NCBI RefSeq assembly: GCF_036858155.1
Contig: NZ_JAAEJX010000007.1
Span: 17,996-81,995 of the forward strand
Direction: 5' to 3'
DNA from: Liberibacter brunswickensis
GTDB lineage: Bacteria; Pseudomonadota; Alphaproteobacteria; Rhizobiales; Rhizobiaceae
DNA: 64,000 nucleotides
Below the pieces are notes generated by a model. The model worked only from the letters and a program-made list of their open reading frames with translations, had not been told where the DNA came from and made no database searches. The position numbers were made by a program, and so were the translations under genes. The stretch's first letter is position 1. Every line of letters begins with the position of its first letter. Shown one piece after another: positions 26,544 to 36,333 of this stretch.

Positions 26544-26812
26544 AAGTAATATCCTTGTATTATAACGAAGGAAAAATTGTTCATTAGATAATAATTGTCT
26601 AATTATAAGTTAAAAGTATTTTATAGAAATTAAAGATATATTGCATATCTTCATTATAATCAAATATAAACTTGTGAAATAAATCATGTCAAATATTGTT
26701 GTCATAGTGAAAAAGCAAGTTTTAAAATATGTGTATTATAACAAAAATTGATTTTTTATTGAATAAATAATCTAAAGTTTAATATCTAATTATTTCTTGG
26801 GCTAAAATATTT

Positions 26813-28501
26813 TTATTCTTTGTATTTATAATCACGAAATTTATTGGTAATGGGATAAAGGCGATCACGCCCAAAACTTTTACAAGTTATTTTAGTTCCT
26901 AAAGTAGATTGTCGCCTTTTGTATTCAGAATTATATAAAATATTTTCTACATAACTAACTGTTTCACTACTATATTCATTATCAATATTTTTTAAAGATT
27001 CTTCATTTTCAACTATACGTTTAATAATATCGTCTAAAATAGGATAAGAGGGCAATGATTCTTGGTCTGTTTGGTTATAACGTAATTCTGCAGAAGGAGA
27101 TTTCTCTATAATTCTAGATGGAATTACCTCTCCTAAAGGACCTAATCCACTAGAAATACAATTTAAATTACGCCAAGCTGCTAGTTTGTATACTTGTGTT
27201 TTAAATAAATCTTTTAACGGATTAAATCCACCACTCATATCACCGTATAATGTTCCATATCCAACTGCAACTTCCGATTTATTACTAGTAGTGAGCAACA
27301 TTGCGTTTGAGTGATTAGAAATAGCCATTAAAATATTACCTCTAATACGACTTTGTATGTTTTCTGCTACTATACCACTTGGTTCTTCTTTTAAAAATTG
27401 TGCCATGATAGAAAAAAAAACATCAACAACATCATTAATAGGTAAGACGTCATATCTGCAACCTAATGCTTTTGCACAATCAGCAGCATCTTCTAAACTT
27501 TGATTAGAAGTATATTTATAGGGAAGCATAACTGTTGTAACATTATCTTTGCCTAAGGCATCAACCGCAATTGTAGCACATAGAGCTGAATCAATTCCTC
27601 CTGAAAGTCCAATGACAACTTTATTAAAGTTATTTTTTTTAATATAATCACGAAGACTAAGGACACAGGCACTATAGTCTTTTTCTTCTTCTTTAAGAGG
27701 AATATAAACCTTTGATTTAGGATAATCTTTTATAAAATCCCATTGATTCAATTCGTTGTCATACTTCCATTCGGTAATCAATTTTTGTTCTTCGAATTGA
27801 TTCATTTGAAATACTAATTGTTGATGACTGTCGAAGCAAAAACTTCCACCATCAAATACTAATTCGTCTTGTCCACCTACTTGGTTTGCGTAAATTATAG
27901 GAATGTTCGCATGAGAACTTTGTAATTTTACTATCTCTTGACGTTTTCTTAATTTATCTTGACAATAAGGAGAAGCATTAAGAGATAAAAGAAATTCGGC
28001 TCCTTGTTTTTTTAAATGTCTACAAATACTTGAATTTTTCCATATATCTTCACATATAAGAACTCCTAATCGAATATTCCTAAAGACAACTGGATCATTA
28101 CTATATCCCGATACAAAAGTGCGTTTTTCATGAAATTCATTATAATTTGGCAGATTAATCTTATCGCGTACATCAATAATATTACCTCTATCAAGTATTG
28201 CAACGGAATTAAATATTTCATCTTTATCTTGACGAGGAAAACCGATTATTACTCCAGCACCATTATCACGAGTATCATTTTTTAAAGTATTTAATGCATG
28301 ATCACATGCTTTTATAAAAGATTTTTTGAAAATTAAATCTTCTGGTGGATATCCTGATATAAAAAGTTCCGTAAATAAGACAAGATCTGCTCCTTGGTTA
28401 GTTACTTCTTTGCGTACTTCCCGAGCCTTGGTGATATTACCTATAATATCTCCTACAATTGGATTCAATTGTGCTATGGCGATTTTAAAATTTTTAAACA
28501 A
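26813..28501 (-). CDS. nadE: NAD+ synthetase, glutamine-dependent
   Basis: Last step of NAD synthesis: amidation of deamido-NAD using glutamine-derived ammonia. 562 residues in two domains. The N-terminal nitrilase-type glutaminase (about 1-260) has the triad E45 (FTELFISGYPPEDL), K114 (DKINLPNY) and C150 (GVLICEDIW). The C-terminal synthetase has the PP-loop SGGIDSA (300-306) and TTSNKSEVAVGYGTLYGDM. The start is TTG at 28501; no ATG is nearby and the next residues match the family N-terminus. Both domains are intact. Confidence 0.95.
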   Translation of the reverse strand: MFKNFKIAIAQLNPIVGDIIGNITKAREVRKEVTNQGADLVLFTELFISGYPPEDLIFKKSFIKACDHALNTLKNDTRDNGAGVIIGFPRQDKDEIFNSVAILDRGNIIDVRDKINLPNYNEFHEKRTFVSGYSNDPVVFRNIRLGVLICEDIWKNSSICRHLKKQGAEFLLSLNASPYCQDKLRKRQEIVKLQSSHANIPIIYANQVGGQDELVFDGGSFCFDSHQQLVFQMNQFEEQKLITEWKYDNELNQWDFIKDYPKSKVYIPLKEEEKDYSACVLSLRDYIKKNNFNKVVIGLSGGIDSALCATIAVDALGKDNVTTVMLPYKYTSNQSLEDAADCAKALGCRYDVLPINDVVDVFFSIMAQFLKEEPSGIVAENIQSRIRGNILMAISNHSNAMLLTTSNKSEVAVGYGTLYGDMSGGFNPLKDLFKTQVYKLAAWRNLNCISSGLGPLGEVIPSRIIEKSPSAELRYNQTDQESLPSYPILDDIIKRIVENEESLKNIDNEYSSETVSYVENILYNSEYKRRQSTLGTKITCKSFGRDRLYPITNKFRDYKYKE

Positions 28502-29038
28502 GATAAAATCCGTATTTCAAGTTATTATAATAGTCATTTAGTGCATTTGATGTTTTGTATACTATTAAATGTATTATATTTATTCATCCTAATTTTCCCC
28601 TAAAACAATGATTTTTTTTGAGTAGTATCTTAATAAATAAATTAAGATAATAAAATAATATTAAAATAAAAATTTTATTCAATTATATAAATATTATAAA
28701 GTTATGAATGGATAAACAGATCTCACATTCTTAATTTAAAAACAAATTAAATCGCAATAAACCAAAGGTAGTATTAATTTTATTTAGGTAATTGAAGATA
28801 GCAATATTGGGTGGTATAGAAATATAATTATTTAGAATATAACGGATTAGTTATAATTTTAATTATTTTATAAATCATAATAATTATTGTTTGTTTTTAC
28901 TAAATGTATTTTGTCTTTTAAAAAAATCTTATTTATGTAAATAAACTTTATAATTCTTTACTTCATTTATATTGGAGAAAGATTATTATTCGTAATATTA
29001 TAAAATAACTTTTATTTACGTTTTTTTTATAATATATT
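28502..29038. other. AT-rich intergenic region
   Basis: 537 nt between nadE and the secreted nuclease gene. I see no conserved ORF, RNA gene or strong repeat; short ORFs crossing it are shadows of the nadE start region. Confidence 0.5.
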
Positions 29039-29962
29039 TTAAAAGTCATAATCGATTTTAATAGGACAATGGTCGCTTAATCTATTCCCTTTGGTTTTGA
29101 TATCATTTGAATTATACCATTCTTCATGAAAACTATTTTTAATCAATATTTTATAAGCATTTTCATCCATAACAAAGTAGTCGATAGGTGTTTTATTTGA
29201 TAGTTTTACATTTGCATTACAATTAGAATGTTTCATTATAGGAAAACGAATTAATGAATTATCACGATCTATTTTTTGCCAAAAATCATCATTATTTCCT
29301 AATTGATTTATTTTTCTATTGAAGTCGCCTGCTATAACAAAAGGAATACCAGTTTTCTTTTTTTTATTAATCCAAGTTTTTATCCATTGAGCTTGTTGAT
29401 TAAGTAAATTACAGCTGTGATTATGGGAATTATCTAATTTATTTAAGAAACAAAAGGACTTAAGATGAATATTAAGAATCCACATCCTATTTCCATTTAT
29501 TGTAACTAAAAGCTCAACGGCTTTACGTTTTGATGCTCTAGAGTGTGAATTTGTTTTTATTAAAGGATAAGATGCTTCGATTACATTAATGTTTTCTTTT
29601 TTTCTTACAACTATTGCTGTATTGATTGAACTATCGCTATTATCTGTGGTATGTGTAGAATCATTCGAAAAATAATTTTTACCTGAATAAAAAATTATCC
29701 ATTTATCTTCAGGAAATATTCTTGCGACAGCATTATAACTTCCCATCTCTTGTAGAGAAATAATATCAGCATTTAAATTATAAGCGTAACGTCGCAATAA
29801 ATCATAATCGCTTTTTTCCCTTTTGACTGAATTTTTCCAAAGAGATGCTCCTTCTTTTTCAGATAGAGTATTAATATTCCAAGATACAAATCTCACTCTT
29901 TGAGCAAAACTTGTATATGGAATAAGAAATAAAACAAAAACTAAAATATATTTTCTAATCAT
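29039..29962 (-). CDS. Secreted endonuclease/exonuclease/phosphatase-fold protein
   Basis: Predicted exported metal-dependent phosphoesterase of the EEP (DNase I-like) superfamily, 307 residues. A signal peptide (basic MIRK, hydrophobic core, cleavage after TSFA at about residue 20) precedes the domain. Catalytic motifs in order are SWNINTL (Asn29), ISLQEMGSY with the metal-binding Glu72, NIHLKSFC, AGDFNRK and the terminal SDHCPIKIDY with the catalytic Asp-His pair. All are intact, so it should be active. The substrate may be nucleic acid or another phosphodiester. ATG 29962 has AAGAAG upstream. Export of a DNase-like enzyme by a reduced intracellular bacterium suggests nucleotide scavenging or action on the host; both are inference. 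Confidence 0.82.
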   Translation of the reverse strand: MIRKYILVFVLFLIPYTSFAQRVRFVSWNINTLSEKEGASLWKNSVKREKSDYDLLRRYAYNLNADIISLQEMGSYNAVARIFPEDKWIIFYSGKNYFSNDSTHTTDNSDSSINTAIVVRKKENINVIEASYPLIKTNSHSRASKRKAVELLVTINGNRMWILNIHLKSFCFLNKLDNSHNHSCNLLNQQAQWIKTWINKKKKTGIPFVIAGDFNRKINQLGNNDDFWQKIDRDNSLIRFPIMKHSNCNANVKLSNKTPIDYFVMDENAYKILIKNSFHEEWYNSNDIKTKGNRLSDHCPIKIDYDF

Positions 29963-30075
29963 TATCTTCTTTGATATTGTCTATTATGATAGAAGCAGGG
30001 GTCTATTACTGACTTTTTAGTAAAAATTTTATTATATCTATAAACAAAATTTATTAATAAAAAGCATACTTCTTC

Positions 30076-32031
30076 TTATGGAAAATCTGGAGGTAAGGAT
30101 TCTTTAGTTATTATAGATATTGCTTCTAGTAGGCTGAGTGTTTGGATTTCAGTAGACCCAAGACGACGAATTACTACAGAGCGTTCATTGGCTTCTTTTC
30201 CTCCACAAATTATAATAAGAGGGATCTTTTTGATAGAATGTTCTCGAATTTTGTAATTTATTTTTTCATTTCTAAAATCAGTTTCAACAGATAAATTATT
30301 GTTTTTTAAAAGAGAAGCAACTTCTTTTGCATATTGAATCGAAGAAGAAGTTATAGTTGTAACTACTGCTTGGATCGGTGAAAGCCATAGTGGAAGATTT
30401 CCTTTAAAATTTTCAATCATGATACCAATAAATCGTTCGATTGATCCAAATACTGCACGATGAATCATAACGGGATGGCATTTTTCAGATTTAGAGTTAA
30501 TGTAAAATGCATTGAAACTGCTAGGAAGATTGAAGTCAATTTGTATTGTTCCACATTGCCAATCACGACCAATTGCATCTTTTAGTATATATTCGAATTT
30601 TGGACCATAAAAAGCTCCTTCTCCTAAAATAATTCCAGTATTAATTTTATTTTGAGATGAAGTCTTAATTTTATTAAGAACGCTTTTCATAATATTTTCT
30701 GCATCATCCCACAATTCATCAGATCCGACACGTTTTTCTGGACGAGTAGAAAGTTTGACAGTAATTTTTTCAAATCCGAAATCTTTGTAAATTGATACTA
30801 TTAAATTATGAATTTTAAAACATTCTTCAAACATCTGTTCTTTAGTACAAAACACGTGTGCATCATCTTGTGTAAAACTTCGGACGCGCATTAGTCCATG
30901 TAATGATCCAGAGGGTTCGTTACGGTATACTGATCCAAATTCTGCTAAACGAATAGGGAGCTCACGATATGATTTTAATCCATGATTAAATACTGCAACA
31001 TGACCAGGACAATTCATAGGTTTAAGAGCAAAAGAACGAACATCTTTTATTGTATCATCAGCACATTTTACAGCGAACATATTAGATCTATACCAATCCC
31101 AATGTCCTGACTGTTTCCATAGACTTTGATCTAATATTTGAGGAGTATTTATTTCTTCGTAATCATCTTTTATTTTCCTACGCATATAGGACATAAGCGT
31201 TTGAAATATTTTCCAACCTTTCTTATGCCAAAAAATAACCCCTGATCCATCTTCTGAAAGGTGGAAAAGATCCATTTCACGTGCAAGTTTTCTATGATCT
31301 CTTTTTTCAGATTCTTCAAGAAAATTTAAATATTGATTTAATTCTTGTTGAGTATTCCATGCAGTTCCATAAATACGTGATAACATAGGGAGATTGCTAT
31401 CTCCTCGCCAATAAGCACCAGCTACTTTCATTAATTTGAAAAATTTTTTTACTTGCCCAGTTGATCGTACGTGTGGTCCACGACAAAGATCAAACCATGT
31501 TCCTTGATGATAAATAGTTATATTTTCTTTTTCAGAAATATTCTCCAAGATTTCTACTTTATACGTTTCTTTTTTGGATTCGAAAAGTTCTTTTGCTTGT
31601 TCGCGCGATAAACATTTTTTGATAAAAGGAGTATCTCTTGCAATGATATCTTGCATTTTATTTTCTATTTGCTCAAGTTCAGCCAAATTAAAGGGTTTTT
31701 CTTTGTGAAAATCATAATAAAAACCATTTTCTATAACTGGTCCAATAGTTACTTTTATATCTGACCAAATGCTTTGTACTGCCTCAGCCATTATATGAGC
31801 ACAACTATGGCGAATTATATTCAAAGATCTAGGATCTTCATGTGTAATAATTTCAATTGATCCTGTTCGAATTGGATCAGATAAATCACATATTTTACCA
31901 TCAATCGCCATTGCTATTGCTTTTTTTGCAAGAGATTTGGATATCGATTCTGCAACATCATATCCAGTTGTATGGTAAGGAAAACTCTTGATTAAACCGT
32001 CGGGGAATTCTAATTTTATATCTGCATGCAT
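30076..32031 (-). CDS. thrS: Threonyl-tRNA synthetase
   Basis: Charges tRNA-Thr. 651 residues with the full domain set: N-terminal TGS domain (about 1-60), editing domain with HSCAHIMAEAV and the later Cys/His site WFDLCRGPH, class II catalytic core with zinc ligands in LKPMNCPGHV, QDDAHVF and MIHRAVFGSIERF, and a C-terminal anticodon-binding domain ending in VVIRRLGSTEIQTLSL. ATG 32031 has AAGAG upstream. It is transcribed away from tRNA-Ser. Confidence 0.97.
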   Translation of the reverse strand: MHADIKLEFPDGLIKSFPYHTTGYDVAESISKSLAKKAIAMAIDGKICDLSDPIRTGSIEIITHEDPRSLNIIRHSCAHIMAEAVQSIWSDIKVTIGPVIENGFYYDFHKEKPFNLAELEQIENKMQDIIARDTPFIKKCLSREQAKELFESKKETYKVEILENISEKENITIYHQGTWFDLCRGPHVRSTGQVKKFFKLMKVAGAYWRGDSNLPMLSRIYGTAWNTQQELNQYLNFLEESEKRDHRKLAREMDLFHLSEDGSGVIFWHKKGWKIFQTLMSYMRRKIKDDYEEINTPQILDQSLWKQSGHWDWYRSNMFAVKCADDTIKDVRSFALKPMNCPGHVAVFNHGLKSYRELPIRLAEFGSVYRNEPSGSLHGLMRVRSFTQDDAHVFCTKEQMFEECFKIHNLIVSIYKDFGFEKITVKLSTRPEKRVGSDELWDDAENIMKSVLNKIKTSSQNKINTGIILGEGAFYGPKFEYILKDAIGRDWQCGTIQIDFNLPSSFNAFYINSKSEKCHPVMIHRAVFGSIERFIGIMIENFKGNLPLWLSPIQAVVTTITSSSIQYAKEVASLLKNNNLSVETDFRNEKINYKIREHSIKKIPLIIICGGKEANERSVVIRRLGSTEIQTLSLLEAISIITKESLPPDFP

Positions 32032-32321
32032 TTGATATACTCTTTTCTTTAAATCCGGTTACTTCATTGATTTTTCTAAAGAAAGATAACGGATCATCGA
32101 TAGAATATCCAGTCGTTGAATACAATGATAAATCATTTTTTTATTAAAGTAATAGAAAGTAAAAAGATAATATGATTCTATTGAAATATCAATTCATATC
32201 AATGTTCAATTTGCTTATAAAAAATATTTTAAGAATTGATAGGTGTTAATTGAATAGAAGGTTATTGATATTTTACTTTAAAATATCTCTTAATTATCTA
32301 GAGATAAAATTATTGATATAC

Positions 32322-32351
32322 TTGCATTTTAATCTAGTAAAATGTTATGAT
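32322..32351 (+). promoter_or_regulatory. Candidate sigma-70 promoter for tRNA-Ser
   Basis: TTGCAT (32322-32327) and TATGAT (32346-32351) are separated by 18 nt, placing a start about 33 nt before the tRNA. It is a good match to a housekeeping promoter but assigned by eye. Confidence 0.35.
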
Positions 32352-32391
32352 GAGAGTGAAATTTTATGCTATGATTATTATAAATTATTTG

Positions 32392-32479
<88 letters not shown>

Positions 32480-32559
32480 ATATAAAGTATTGGAAATTTT
32501 GTCTGATTTATTGTATGCGAAGAACGGTCTTTGGGATATAGAGAAACACAGATTGAATT

Positions 32560-32790
32560 AGCCAAAATCTACAGCAAAACTTAGATAGATGTAGCAAAGA
32601 TTAAAACAAGATATTGAATAATTAAAAGCATATAAACCTACAAGATTAACTCACGTAGAAGATCAAAACAAAACCATTAGACTTCGTTCGATGGATAGAG
32701 GGAGTTAATGCCCTAATAAGACCAGTTATAACATTTAGTTGGGTTATTGCCTGTCCATTACTATATTGGTTGTATTCAAAGATATCTTAG
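32560..32790 (+). pseudogene. Holin-like phage protein remnant
   Basis: Two frames read as consecutive parts of one protein. The frame through 32595 gives QRLKQDIE, an in-frame TAA, then LKAYKPTRLTHVEDQNKT, a coiled-coil-like N-terminal part. From 32659 the next frame gives DFVRWIEGVNALIRPVITF followed by a hydrophobic segment (SWVIACPLLYWLYSK) and a stop at 32790. The pattern of a charged helix, an 'ALIRPVIT' turn and membrane segments resembles the three-helix holin family of prophages and gene-transfer agents. At least one nonsense codon and one frameshift disable it. The family call is from memory of motifs and is tentative. Confidence 0.45.
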
Positions 32791-32944
32791 TTGAATGAAT
32801 AACTTTATAGGTTTTTTTAGTAATAGCCATTTTTATTGCTCACCCTAACTTCTTCCTCCCGAGTTTTTAGGACGAGAAGAAGCGAGTGTTCAGAAAATGT
32901 CTTTTTACTTTACTTAATGAGTTACTATAAACTTTTTACAGTAT

Positions 32945-33196
32945 TTACATTCCTCTTCTAATAGTAGCAGTTAGTTCTGCAATTCTTTCATCTTCTGAAT
33001 CTTCTTCATCTTTTGGAGTTTCTTTATTTTCTGGAGATACTTTATCTCCTTTTAATTCTTCAGCTTTATTTACATCTTTTTTAGCTAATTCCATCAAGTC
33101 CTTCTTCCTGGCTTCTTTTGATTTAGATTCGCCACATCCGCTTATTATGGATATTGATGATAATAACAAAGGCACTAACGCTATATTTTTATTCAT
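32945..33196 (-). CDS. Small lipoprotein, paralogue of the one at 42.2-42.5 kb
   Basis: 83 residues. A signal of about 20 residues ends in a lipobox IISG/C, followed by a highly charged Lys/Glu/Asp-rich tail with no recognised domain. The N-terminus (MNKNIALVPLLLSSISIISGC) resembles that of the second small lipoprotein at 42234-42458, and the upstream DNA of both genes is similar, including a TTGACT/TATATT promoter. The tails differ. It lies beside the holin-like remnant. Function unknown; entericidin-like size and layout are noted without sequence evidence of homology. Confidence 0.65.
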   Translation of the reverse strand: MNKNIALVPLLLSSISIISGCGESKSKEARKKDLMELAKKDVNKAEELKGDKVSPENKETPKDEEDSEDERIAELTATIRRGM

Positions 33197-33248
33197 AACC
33201 TATGTCTTCTCTGTTTATATTAGTTTTTACAACCTTAAATAAGCAAAA

Positions 33249-33275
33249 AATATATTATACCCGTAATTGAGTCAA
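33249..33275 (-). promoter_or_regulatory. Promoter of the 32.9-kb lipoprotein gene
   Basis: On the minus strand TTGACT (33275-33270) and TATATT (33254-33249) are separated by 15 nt. The same boxes occur upstream of the paralogous gene at 42.5 kb. This gives a 5' leader of about 45 nt. Confidence 0.5.
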
Positions 33276-33858
33276 GAGATAATTAGATTTTAGCTATTAA
33301 TTGGTTTAAAAGAGAGGGGGGGGGTAGTCTCGCCATTTAATAGGTAAGACCTAATTTTAAAAAGACATGTAAAATAAAGCGGTTATGATTTTGATTATAC
33401 CTCTACGCCTTCCGTCATAATAATTTTAAATAAACAGATTATATAAAAGTAATAATAAATAGTATTCGTGAGAATAGTTTATGATTTAATAAATGTGATT
33501 TTATTTCCTGTTTTCTATTTTATTACTATTATTTTATAGGTTTTATGTGTTATTTTTCCTCAATAATATTGTATATATTTAAATATGAAATTGAAGTTTT
33601 TAAATTATATGACTATAGCTAGTAACTTATAAGAGTTACTTTTTTAAAGAGATATAAAATTTTAGAAAAAATAATTTATTTATGTTTTACTTAGCTATAT
33701 TGATTGACAAGAAGTATACATAATAACAACTAATTTCATTAGTTCCTGTAATTTCTATATATTTATCTATTAAATCTTCAGTATTCATGGAAGTTAAAGA
33801 ATATTGGATATACTATATACTATTTTATGGTATAAAATAAATTATTTAATATCTATTT
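33276..33858. other. Intergenic region with a G9 tract
   Basis: No gene recognised. It contains nine consecutive G at 33316-33324, exceptional in this AT-rich DNA, and a few less AT-rich patches (for example 33395-33417) that may be decayed sequence. Confidence 0.5.
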
Positions 33859-36132
33859 TTAATAAATAATAGGAGTGTGTTTTGAGTTATCAAATAAACT
33901 TAATAAAGAATTTCGTTCGCCTGATTTCTTATTAGGATTTAAATTTAAAGAATAACTTTCAACTGGGTTACCAAATTCATCTTCTTCCTTTTTAGAAAAA
34001 GATAATAAGGATTTTTTATAATCAAAATTTTCATTTTTGCTATAATTGAAAGCATAAAGAAATCTATCTATCTTTTTAGGATCTTGAAAATCTTCTATCT
34101 TAACGTGTTTTTTAAGTGTATTAATCTTTTTTTCTTCGGATAAAGAATAGAAATAAGGAGATAATTTTAGTGCTCTTGATATAACCTTAAAAATCTTTTG
34201 GTCTCCTAAAATTTCGTAATAATTTTTAATATTAGGAATATTTCTTTTAAAATAAAGTGCTAATGCATTATCAGGATCTTTTAATTCTTCTTTTTTTTCT
34301 AGAATTTGATTTTTATATAGATCGCATATTTTATTAATGTGATAATTATCTTGTACTATTCCGTTTTCTTTATAGGAGGATTTTTTATGGGTTTCGAAGT
34401 TAAAAGAAGAAATTATTTCTTTATATCTATTGTCTTTATTTGTATTTATAATGCTTGTACGATCTCTTAAATCAGAATGAAATATTTTTCGTAAAAAGAT
34501 ATCATCTAATTTTGTAGAATCAATTTCTTTTGCTTCTAATAGAAAGTTTAGTATTCTTTTATTAGAAAGAAGTTCTTCAATAGAATTAATAGATTGAATG
34601 TTTTTAACATAATAATTTATTTCTAAATCAATCTTTTTTTCCATCCTTTTTTTATCTATTAAATTTAAAGATCTATTTTCATTATATGCTTTTCTTTTTA
34701 TACGAACATAATTGTCTACATTATCTCGTATTGTGAGATTTGATTGTATTCTAGCTTCTAATCCTATTAATCCTTTTTTATCAAAATTAAATGATTTATT
34801 TAATTTAATAAAACGTTCGTCTTTTAATTTATTTACATAACTGTTGGGATCAGAGGAATCACTAGTAAGTATATCTCTTAATTTGTATTTATAAATATCT
34901 TTCTTATCAATGTTGTAAGCGTCTAAAGCAAATTCCAATGCTGTAACTGGTTCTTTATAGTAATTACTATTATTATATAATGAGGATTTTGCATTTAAAA
35001 AATCATCTATAGATTTAATTTTATTTAAAGATCTTCGATAATTTTCTATTACTGATTCTGTTTTTTTATTATATAACGTTATAGTATTATTCTTATAGAG
35101 ATCCATTATTTTGCTAATTTGATTATCTTCTTGAATTTTTTCTCCAGGATTGATGTCTTTATTAAAATCAACTTGAAAATAATCTTTTATTTTTGAAGCT
35201 TTCGGATTGTTTTCTTTTATAAGTTCAAGTAAATCATCTGCTTTTATTTCTGGATTTAATGGAAAAAGAGATAATTTAATCATTTTAAAAATCTTGGGAT
35301 CTTTTAAAAGATCTTTGAAAGAAGAAATAGAGCCAATAGTTGATTTATAATAATTTTGATCAATAATAATCTCTTCTTTTGGAATGTAATTTATTGTATT
35401 ATTAAAATAATTGATGACAATGCTTTCTATTTGTACATTAGTTAATATTTTATCTTTAGCTAATTTATGGCCATCTGGTTGAAAACGAAAGTTCTCTGCC
35501 ATTGCACGTAAACGATTGTCTTTTAGTTTTACAAAATATTTTTCTGGATTAGCCAGCCCTATAGTCAAAACATCCTTTAAAAACGGTAAAGCAATATATT
35601 TAGGATTAATATCAAAAGATTGTAGAGCATAATCAAGAAGACGTCTATTTTTGAAAAATTGATCAATAGAATTTATTTTATTAATATTCTGACGGAAATA
35701 TTTGCTTTCTATTATAACATTTTCTTCTTTGTGTTCATACGAATTTATATAATCTTTGATGATTTTTTTTTGTTGTATATCACTTTGAATTATTTTATTA
35801 GAAGGAGAAAAATCATAATAGTGAGCAAGTTTTTGATATCTTAGACTATTCATCTTACTTACTAAACTTTTAGGATCAGAAATATTACTCGTTAAGATTT
35901 TCTTTATAAATCCTTTTGCATGCGACATATCTAATAAATCAAATGCTTTCAATGCAAAATAAAAAATTTTCTTGTCTTTGATAAATTCGTCTACGGTAGA
36001 TATTTTTTTTATATTGGTTCTATAGTAATTCTCTTCATTACAGACAGTAGGATCTTTTGAAATATTAGAAAGTAATTTATTCTTAATATTATCTTGAAAT
36101 AAAGGAGGAGGTGGTACATGCAACGTTTTCAT
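33859..36132 (-). CDS. Large DUF1217 repeat protein
   Basis: 757 residues from ATG 36132, which has GGAG six nt upstream; a start at 36186 would add 18 residues but has no such site. The protein is mostly six diverged copies of a unit of about 80-110 residues. Each begins like YYRTNIKKISTVDEFI, YFRQNINKINSIDQFF or YYKSTIGSISSFKDLL, continues with a helix such as KIFYFALKAFDL, and often ends (D)P.S.V.KL.D.R....A..F.F. This is the DUF1217 pattern, found in rhizobial flagellar gene clusters. No flagellar gene is nearby here. There is no signal peptide or membrane segment. It is Lys/Asn-rich and helical. Role unknown; export through the flagellar system is a speculation. Confidence 0.75.
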   Translation of the reverse strand: MKTLHVPPPPLFQDNIKNKLLSNISKDPTVCNEENYYRTNIKKISTVDEFIKDKKIFYFALKAFDLLDMSHAKGFIKKILTSNISDPKSLVSKMNSLRYQKLAHYYDFSPSNKIIQSDIQQKKIIKDYINSYEHKEENVIIESKYFRQNINKINSIDQFFKNRRLLDYALQSFDINPKYIALPFLKDVLTIGLANPEKYFVKLKDNRLRAMAENFRFQPDGHKLAKDKILTNVQIESIVINYFNNTINYIPKEEIIIDQNYYKSTIGSISSFKDLLKDPKIFKMIKLSLFPLNPEIKADDLLELIKENNPKASKIKDYFQVDFNKDINPGEKIQEDNQISKIMDLYKNNTITLYNKKTESVIENYRRSLNKIKSIDDFLNAKSSLYNNSNYYKEPVTALEFALDAYNIDKKDIYKYKLRDILTSDSSDPNSYVNKLKDERFIKLNKSFNFDKKGLIGLEARIQSNLTIRDNVDNYVRIKRKAYNENRSLNLIDKKRMEKKIDLEINYYVKNIQSINSIEELLSNKRILNFLLEAKEIDSTKLDDIFLRKIFHSDLRDRTSIINTNKDNRYKEIISSFNFETHKKSSYKENGIVQDNYHINKICDLYKNQILEKKEELKDPDNALALYFKRNIPNIKNYYEILGDQKIFKVISRALKLSPYFYSLSEEKKINTLKKHVKIEDFQDPKKIDRFLYAFNYSKNENFDYKKSLLSFSKKEEDEFGNPVESYSLNLNPNKKSGERNSLLSLFDNSKHTPIIY

Positions 36133-36333
36133 AGGTAACTCCAAGTATGACTTGAATATCCCACCAAATAATCTCCGCCTTTCCATTATATATTAATTAT
36201 TATACTAATTCCATAAAAATATAATTATTTTTGGATTATGTATCATTTTGAATTATAATTACATAAAATTGAATTAATATTGTAAATAATATTTTATGTT
36301 TTATTGAGTTCTTAATAATATAATAGTAGATTA

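Noticed and set aside
32795..32944. Protein-like fragments between the holin-like remnant and the lipoprotein gene
   Set aside because: Several frames give short plausible peptides, but none continues or matches a family I know.
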